Of a DNA stretch of 8,989 nucleotides, positions 5,786 to 8,989 are shown in pieces (the first letter of the stretch is position 1; each line of letters opens with the position of its first letter). Both the position numbers and the translations under genes were made by a program. The notes under the pieces were generated by a model that saw only the letters and a list, made by a program, of their open reading frames with translations, searched no databases and was not told the origin of the DNA. Source of the DNA: Brevundimonas vancanneytii (GTDB taxonomy: Bacteria > Pseudomonadota > Alphaproteobacteria > Caulobacterales > Caulobacteraceae); contig CAMCIP010000091.1 in NCBI GenBank assembly GCA_945874855.1, forward strand, positions 1 to 8,989, written 5' to 3'.

Positions 5786-6265
5786 TCAGGCCGTCCCGTC
5801 GCCGCGACCCAGGGGGTCCGGCAGGGGCCGCCCGGCCTCGACGAAGGTCAGGGCCACGGAGTTGATGCAGTAGCGAAGACCGGTCGGCGGCGGACCGTCA
5901 GGAAAGACATGGCCCTGATGGCTGTCGCAGCGGGCGCAGCGGGTCTCGGTGCGGACCATGCCATAGGCGCGGTCCTCCACCGCCCGGACGTGGACCGCGT
6001 CGACCGGCTCGGTGAAACTGGGCCAGCCGGTGCCGCTGTCGAACTTGGTGCCCGCCCTGAACAGGGGCAGGCCGCACATGCGGCAACAGAAGACCCCGGG
6101 CCGCTTCTCGCCCAGAAGGACGCCGCAGAAGGGCGCCTCGGTGCCATGGGCGAGAAGGATGCGCCGCTCCTCGGCGGACAGGTCGGCTTCCAGCGCGACG
6201 CGCTGGCCGTCGGTGGGTGGGGTCAGGTCAAGGCCGGAGGGAGAGCGCGGCGTCGGATCGGTCAT
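5786..6265 (-). CDS. msrB: Peptide-methionine (R)-S-oxide reductase MsrB
   Basis: The 159-residue enzyme reduces methionine-R-sulfoxide in proteins, repairing oxidative damage. Zinc ligands C61-R-M-C64 and C110-A-R-C113 are present. The fold motifs F-D-S-G-T-G-W-P-S-F (75-84) and S-H-Q-G-H-V-F-P-D-G-P (115-125) are intact. The catalytic Cys is C133 in R-Y-C-I-N-S. No signal peptide is seen, so it is probably cytosolic. The start at 6263-6265 fits the usual N-terminal length; the frame is open further upstream, but that part lacks similarity. No Shine-Dalgarno sequence precedes the ATG, and a promoter lies immediately upstream (6272-6300), suggesting a leaderless mRNA. The S41-like gene ends 49 bases upstream, so readthrough transcription is also possible. 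Confidence 0.96.
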   Translation of the reverse strand: MTDPTPRSPSGLDLTPPTDGQRVALEADLSAEERRILLAHGTEAPFCGVLLGEKRPGVFCCRMCGLPLFRAGTKFDSGTGWPSFTEPVDAVHVRAVEDRAYGMVRTETRCARCDSHQGHVFPDGPPPTGLRYCINSVALTFVEAGRPLPDPLGRGDGTA

Positions 6266-6271
6266 GCGCCC

Positions 6272-6300
6272 TAGATAGGCGTGCCCGCGCCGAGCGCCAA
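6272..6300 (-). promoter_or_regulatory. Candidate msrB promoter, leaderless configuration
   Basis: On the minus strand TTGGCG (6295-6300; TTGGCGC fits Caulobacter TTGACGS at six of seven positions) is 17 bases from TATCTA (6272-6277). Six bases then separate the -10 box from the msrB ATG. Initiation seven bases after the -10 box would place +1 at the A of the start codon. Confidence 0.45.
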
Positions 6301-6314
6301 CCGCCCGACCGGGC

Positions 6315-7844
6315 TCAGCCGCCGCCAGAGCTCGCGCGGCGGGTACCGCCGGTGACGGGACCAGTGAAGATGGTGGACACCCAGGCCCGGACCGCCGCCT
6401 CATCCGCGGGGTTACCGGTGTAGGTCAGGCCGGCCTCCGGGGTGTAGGGATCCAGATGGCCGCGCGACCGCCCGGTCCAGGCCTTGTGGCCATATTCCAG
6501 GTCGGCATAGTTCGACGGGAGGCGCAGCAGGGTGGGCTCGACGAAGATCGAGCCGCCCGAGGTCTGGCTTCCCACGATCCGCACGTTCGGCAGCTGCACC
6601 AGGAGGTCCAGCAGGTCCAGGCAGGCGCCGGCGCAGCCGGGATCCACCAGCACGACCACGGGACCCTGGACCGGGTTCGCGGCGCCCGTGTCGGCCGGAG
6701 CCGGACGGCCGCCCAGGCTGAAGGTGTCCTGACCGGCCGCAAGGGCGGCGTCGAAGGCCGCGACGACGGCGCGCGTCTCCTCGATCACCGCCGGGTTCTC
6801 GGCGGCGAAGGCAGCGTCGCCCTCCATCCGGCCCAGGGTCTCGGCGAACCAGGTCCGGTTGTCGGGCGTGGCGCGATAGGTGATCGACTCGGCGGCCGGC
6901 TGGCGACTGACGGTGTATTCCGGCGTCCAGATGCGGTTGGCGATACCATAGGCGCGACGCAGCGAGGTGTATTCGTCGTCGCCGGCCGCGCGCAGGTCCA
7001 GCACGAAGCCCTGCGGGCCGCGGAGGGTGTCCACGGCGCCTTCCAGCGCCGCATTGAAGGTGCGCCAGTCGGCCTCATCGGCCAGGGTGTTGACGCGGAC
7101 CCAGGGAAGCCCGCCGACGTCCTCAATACCCAGGGGCTGGGCCCCGGCCATGAAGACCGTGGCACGATAGGCCGCCTCCATCGCCTGGGGATTGACCGGC
7201 TGGATCTGCAGCTCGAAGTCACGCGGACGGCCACGGCCCGACTGGAATTTGCAGGTCTGGGGCACGCCGCGGGTGAAGGGGTTGTTCCGGTTCCAGAGCA
7301 GATAGGGCGCGGAATAGACGCGGCCCGCCTCGGTGGTCAGGTCGCCTTCCCAGAGGTCGAGCTTGTCCTTGGCGAACTGCTCGATCGGAATCATGTTGCA
7401 CTCGGTGACGACCGAACCCAGCGGCGGGGCCCGACGCAGACCGGGTTGCACATAGGTCACCACATACTTGCCGTCGCGCCAGCCGGTGGCGATGCCGGCC
7501 CAGCTGGTAGCGAAATAGGGGCCCAGCAGGTCGAAGGTCGGATCCAGGCGAACGCTGGGATCGCGGAAGCCGGCGGCATAGTACCGCATCAGATAGGCGT
7601 GGCTGTCGCCGGAGTTGACGCGGGGCGCGAACGACAGGGCCTGCCGCAGGCCACCGTTCAGCCACGAGCGAAAGGCTTCGCTCTCCACACCGGGGGTGGT
7701 CAGGGCGGGGTGGTTCTGGCGGATCTCCTCCTCGGCCTTGGTCAGGTCCTGCACCGCGAGGGCGCTGAAGTCCTGGGCCTGGGCGGCGACCGCGCTCAAG
7801 GTCAACACGACGGCGGAGGCGGCAGTCAGCAGGCGAAAGGACAT
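6315..7844 (-). CDS. Exported S41-peptidase-like protein with atypical active site
   Basis: The 509-residue protein has a clear signal peptide: a hydrophobic core at 5-20 and cleavage after A-Q-A at about residue 23. A helical N-terminal domain follows (about 25-130). The S41-like core spans about 245-480: V-R-V-N at 249-252, G-F-V-L-D-L-R at 279-285, G-P-V-V-V-L-V-D-P at 394-402, C404-A-G-A-C408-L-D, and V-R-I-V-G-S-Q-T-S-G-G at 421-431. Family S41 peptidases use a Ser (as in SASASE) and a Lys shortly after (as in TFGKG). At these places this protein has Cys/Gly and Gly/Ser, so the standard dyad is not recognisable. It may be a cysteine variant or a non-catalytic binding protein. GGAG eight bases upstream of the ATG supports the start. 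It lies before msrB on the same strand. Fold assignment is fairly sure; activity is open. Confidence 0.8.
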   Translation of the reverse strand: MSFRLLTAASAVVLTLSAVAAQAQDFSALAVQDLTKAEEEIRQNHPALTTPGVESEAFRSWLNGGLRQALSFAPRVNSGDSHAYLMRYYAAGFRDPSVRLDPTFDLLGPYFATSWAGIATGWRDGKYVVTYVQPGLRRAPPLGSVVTECNMIPIEQFAKDKLDLWEGDLTTEAGRVYSAPYLLWNRNNPFTRGVPQTCKFQSGRGRPRDFELQIQPVNPQAMEAAYRATVFMAGAQPLGIEDVGGLPWVRVNTLADEADWRTFNAALEGAVDTLRGPQGFVLDLRAAGDDEYTSLRRAYGIANRIWTPEYTVSRQPAAESITYRATPDNRTWFAETLGRMEGDAAFAAENPAVIEETRAVVAAFDAALAAGQDTFSLGGRPAPADTGAANPVQGPVVVLVDPGCAGACLDLLDLLVQLPNVRIVGSQTSGGSIFVEPTLLRLPSNYADLEYGHKAWTGRSRGHLDPYTPEAGLTYTGNPADEAAVRAWVSTIFTGPVTGGTRRASSGGG

Positions 7845-7884
7845 CGAGGAAACTCCGGAAAGCCATTCGGGGGATGCGGGCGAC

Positions 7885-7913
7885 GTTAAAGCGTCTGGAC
7901 CGGGACTTGCCAA
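7885..7913 (-). promoter_or_regulatory. Candidate promoter of the S41-like gene
   Basis: On the minus strand TTGGCA (7908-7913) is followed after 17 bases by TTTAAC (7885-7890), within GCTTTAAC, which fits the Caulobacter -10 consensus at all but one position. It lies about 40 bases before the start codon. The -35 box is inside the dyad at 7900-7919. Confidence 0.55.
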
Positions 7914-7919
7914 GCCCGG
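7900..7919. promoter_or_regulatory. Imperfect dyad over the S41-gene -35 box
   Basis: CCGGG-A-CTT-GCC-AAG-CCCGG has arms of eight paired bases with one unpaired A. Because it covers the minus-strand -35 box, it could be an operator; this is inferred from position only. Confidence 0.3.
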
Positions 7920-7947
7920 ACCCCGAACGCGCGAGCCCGACCCTCGG

Positions 7948-7976
7948 TTTACTCGCCCGTCTTCGCGGCCTAATCG
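7948..7976 (+). promoter_or_regulatory. Candidate pccA promoter
   Basis: TTTACT (7948-7953) and TAATCG (7971-7976) are 17 bases apart and about 50 bases before the pccA ATG. Both boxes are partial matches. A dyad at 7973-7988 overlaps the -10 box. Confidence 0.35.
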
Positions 7977-7988
7977 GGGCGGCCCGAT
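7973..7988. promoter_or_regulatory. Inverted repeat in the pccA promoter/leader
   Basis: ATCGGG-GCGG-CCCGAT has perfect 6-base arms around four bases. It overlaps the candidate -10 box and start site, 40 bases before the ATG. It may be an operator or a small 5' hairpin. Confidence 0.3.
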
Positions 7989-8027
7989 CACGATGGTTTC
8001 AAGCTGCAGGGACCCAGGATTCAGCCC

Positions 8028-8989
8028 ATGTTCAAGAAGATCCTGATCGCCAACCGTGGCGAGATCGCGGTTCGGGTCATCAAGACCTGCCGCAGGATGG
8101 GCATTGCGACCGTCCAGGTCTTCTCCGACGCCGACGCGGGATCGCTGTCCGTCGAGATGGCGGACGAGGCTGTGCACATCGGTCCCGCGCCGGCCGCCCA
8201 GTCGTATCTGCTGGCGGACCGGATCGTGGAGGCGGTGCGCGCGACGGGGGCGGAAGCCGTGCACCCCGGCTATGGCTTCCTGTCGGAAAACGCCGCCTTC
8301 GCCCGGCGGCTGCGCGACGAGGGCATCGCCTTCATCGGGCCCAATCCCGAGGCGATCGACGCCATGGGCGACAAGATCAGCTCCAAGAAACTGGCCGCCG
8401 CCGCAGGCGTGTCGACGGTGCCGGGCCACATGGACCTGATCGAGACGCCGGACGAGGCCGTGCGGATCGCCAACCAGATCGGCTATCCGATCATGATCAA
8501 GGCCTCGGCCGGCGGCGGGGGCAAGGGGATCCGCGTCGCCCATTCCGACGCCGACATGGCCGAGGGCTTCGCGGCGGTGAAGGCCGAGGCGCTGAATGCC
8601 TTTGGCGACGACCGGGTGTTCCTGGAGAAATTCATCGTCGACCCCCGACACATCGAGATCCAGGTGCTGGGCGACAAGCACGGCAACGTCGTGCACCTGT
8701 TCGAGCGCGAGTGCTCGATCCAGCGTCGGAACCAGAAGGTTGTCGAGGAGGCCCCCTCCCCCCTGCTGGATGCGGCCACCCGCATGGCCATGGGGGCCCA
8801 GGCCGTCGCCCTGGCCCGCGCCGTGAACTACGACAGCGCCGGCACGGTCGAGTTCGTCGCGGGACAGGACAGGTCCTTCTACTTCCTGGAGATGAACACC
8901 CGGCTGCAGGTCGAACATCCGGTGACGGAGTTGATCACCGGTGTCGATCTGGTCGAGCAGATGATCCGGTCGGCCTGGGGTGAGAAACT
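8028..8989 (+). CDS. pccA: Propionyl-CoA carboxylase alpha (biotin) subunit, N-terminal part
   Basis: The frame is open from the ATG at 8028 to the window edge (320 codons) and covers most of the biotin carboxylase domain, which uses ATP and bicarbonate to carboxylate biotin. Visible features are N9-R-G-E-I near the N-terminus, H79-P-G-Y-G-F-L-S-E, and the Gly-rich ATP loop A161-G-G-G-G-K-G. Also present are R207-H-I-E, C229-S-I-Q-R-R-N-Q-K and the catalytic E288-M-N-T-R-L-Q-V-E-H, where R292, Q294, V295 and E296 have the same numbers as in E. coli AccC. The wording of the segment at 192-300 resembles alphaproteobacterial PccA more than AccC or methylcrotonyl-CoA carboxylase. It probably works in propionyl-CoA assimilation via methylmalonyl-CoA. 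The biotin-carrier part lies beyond the edge, so AccC or MccA is not fully excluded. GGA eight bases upstream supports the start. Confidence 0.85.
   Translation, partial: MFKKILIANRGEIAVRVIKTCRRMGIATVQVFSDADAGSLSVEMADEAVHIGPAPAAQSYLLADRIVEAVRATGAEAVHPGYGFLSENAAFARRLRDEGIAFIGPNPEAIDAMGDKISSKKLAAAAGVSTVPGHMDLIETPDEAVRIANQIGYPIMIKASAGGGGKGIRVAHSDADMAEGFAAVKAEALNAFGDDRVFLEKFIVDPRHIEIQVLGDKHGNVVHLFERECSIQRRNQKVVEEAPSPLLDAATRMAMGAQAVALARAVNYDSAGTVEFVAGQDRSFYFLEMNTRLQVEHPVTELITGVDLVEQMIRSAWGEK

Noticed and set aside
7845..8918. The S41-like frame stays open about 358 codons upstream, opposite pccA, as one 867-codon frame
   Set aside because: The extension is antisense to a clear carboxylase gene, and it lacks similarity. 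The signal peptide and ribosome site fix the start at 7844. GC-rich codon bias leaves such antisense frames open.

Overview
The window has very high GC, strongly GC-biased third codon positions, and protein sequences that look alphaproteobacterial. The PccA-type carboxylase, the DUF2948 and UPF0262 genes beside murA, and the infA-maf-ribonuclease-yacG-tRNA-Phe order all point to Caulobacterales, perhaps Brevundimonas or a relative. This placement is inferred from protein likeness and gene order.

Left part (1-4927, all minus strand): transcription runs from high to low coordinates. murA, a DUF2948 gene and a UPF0262 gene are joined by 4-base ATGA stop/start overlaps. After a gap of about 120 bp come infA, maf, a short RNase E/G-type gene and yacG, packed with a 13-base gap, a GTGA overlap and a 2-base gap. 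A tRNA-Phe(GAA) gene follows with its own good promoter. Next is a 324-bp stretch without a convincing gene, and then the first 36 codons of an exported protein that runs off the left edge. The cluster mixes cell-wall synthesis (murA), translation initiation (infA), nucleotide-pool sanitation (maf), RNA processing (RNase E/G type) and gyrase control (yacG). It is a housekeeping block.

Middle (5028-5353): a small basic, proline-rich protein on the minus strand is divergent from a tRNA-Thr(GGT) gene on the plus strand.

Right part (5365-7844, minus strand): an exported S41-peptidase-like protein, the methionine sulfoxide reductase msrB and a small exported hypothetical protein are co-oriented with gaps of about 49 bases. 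msrB also appears to have its own promoter, placed so that its transcript would be leaderless. A 183-bp divergent intergenic region with candidate promoters on both strands and two dyads separates this set from the 5' part of a propionyl-CoA carboxylase alpha subunit gene (pccA-like, plus strand), which runs off the right edge.

I see no mobile element, CRISPR array, phage gene or defence system. The window is ordinary chromosomal core. The points most worth a second look are the S41 homologue without a recognisable Ser/Lys dyad, the very short RNase E/G, the two stem mismatches in tRNA-Thr, the probable leaderless msrB, and several dyads at promoters. Many long open frames antisense to real genes are GC-bias shadows and are not listed.
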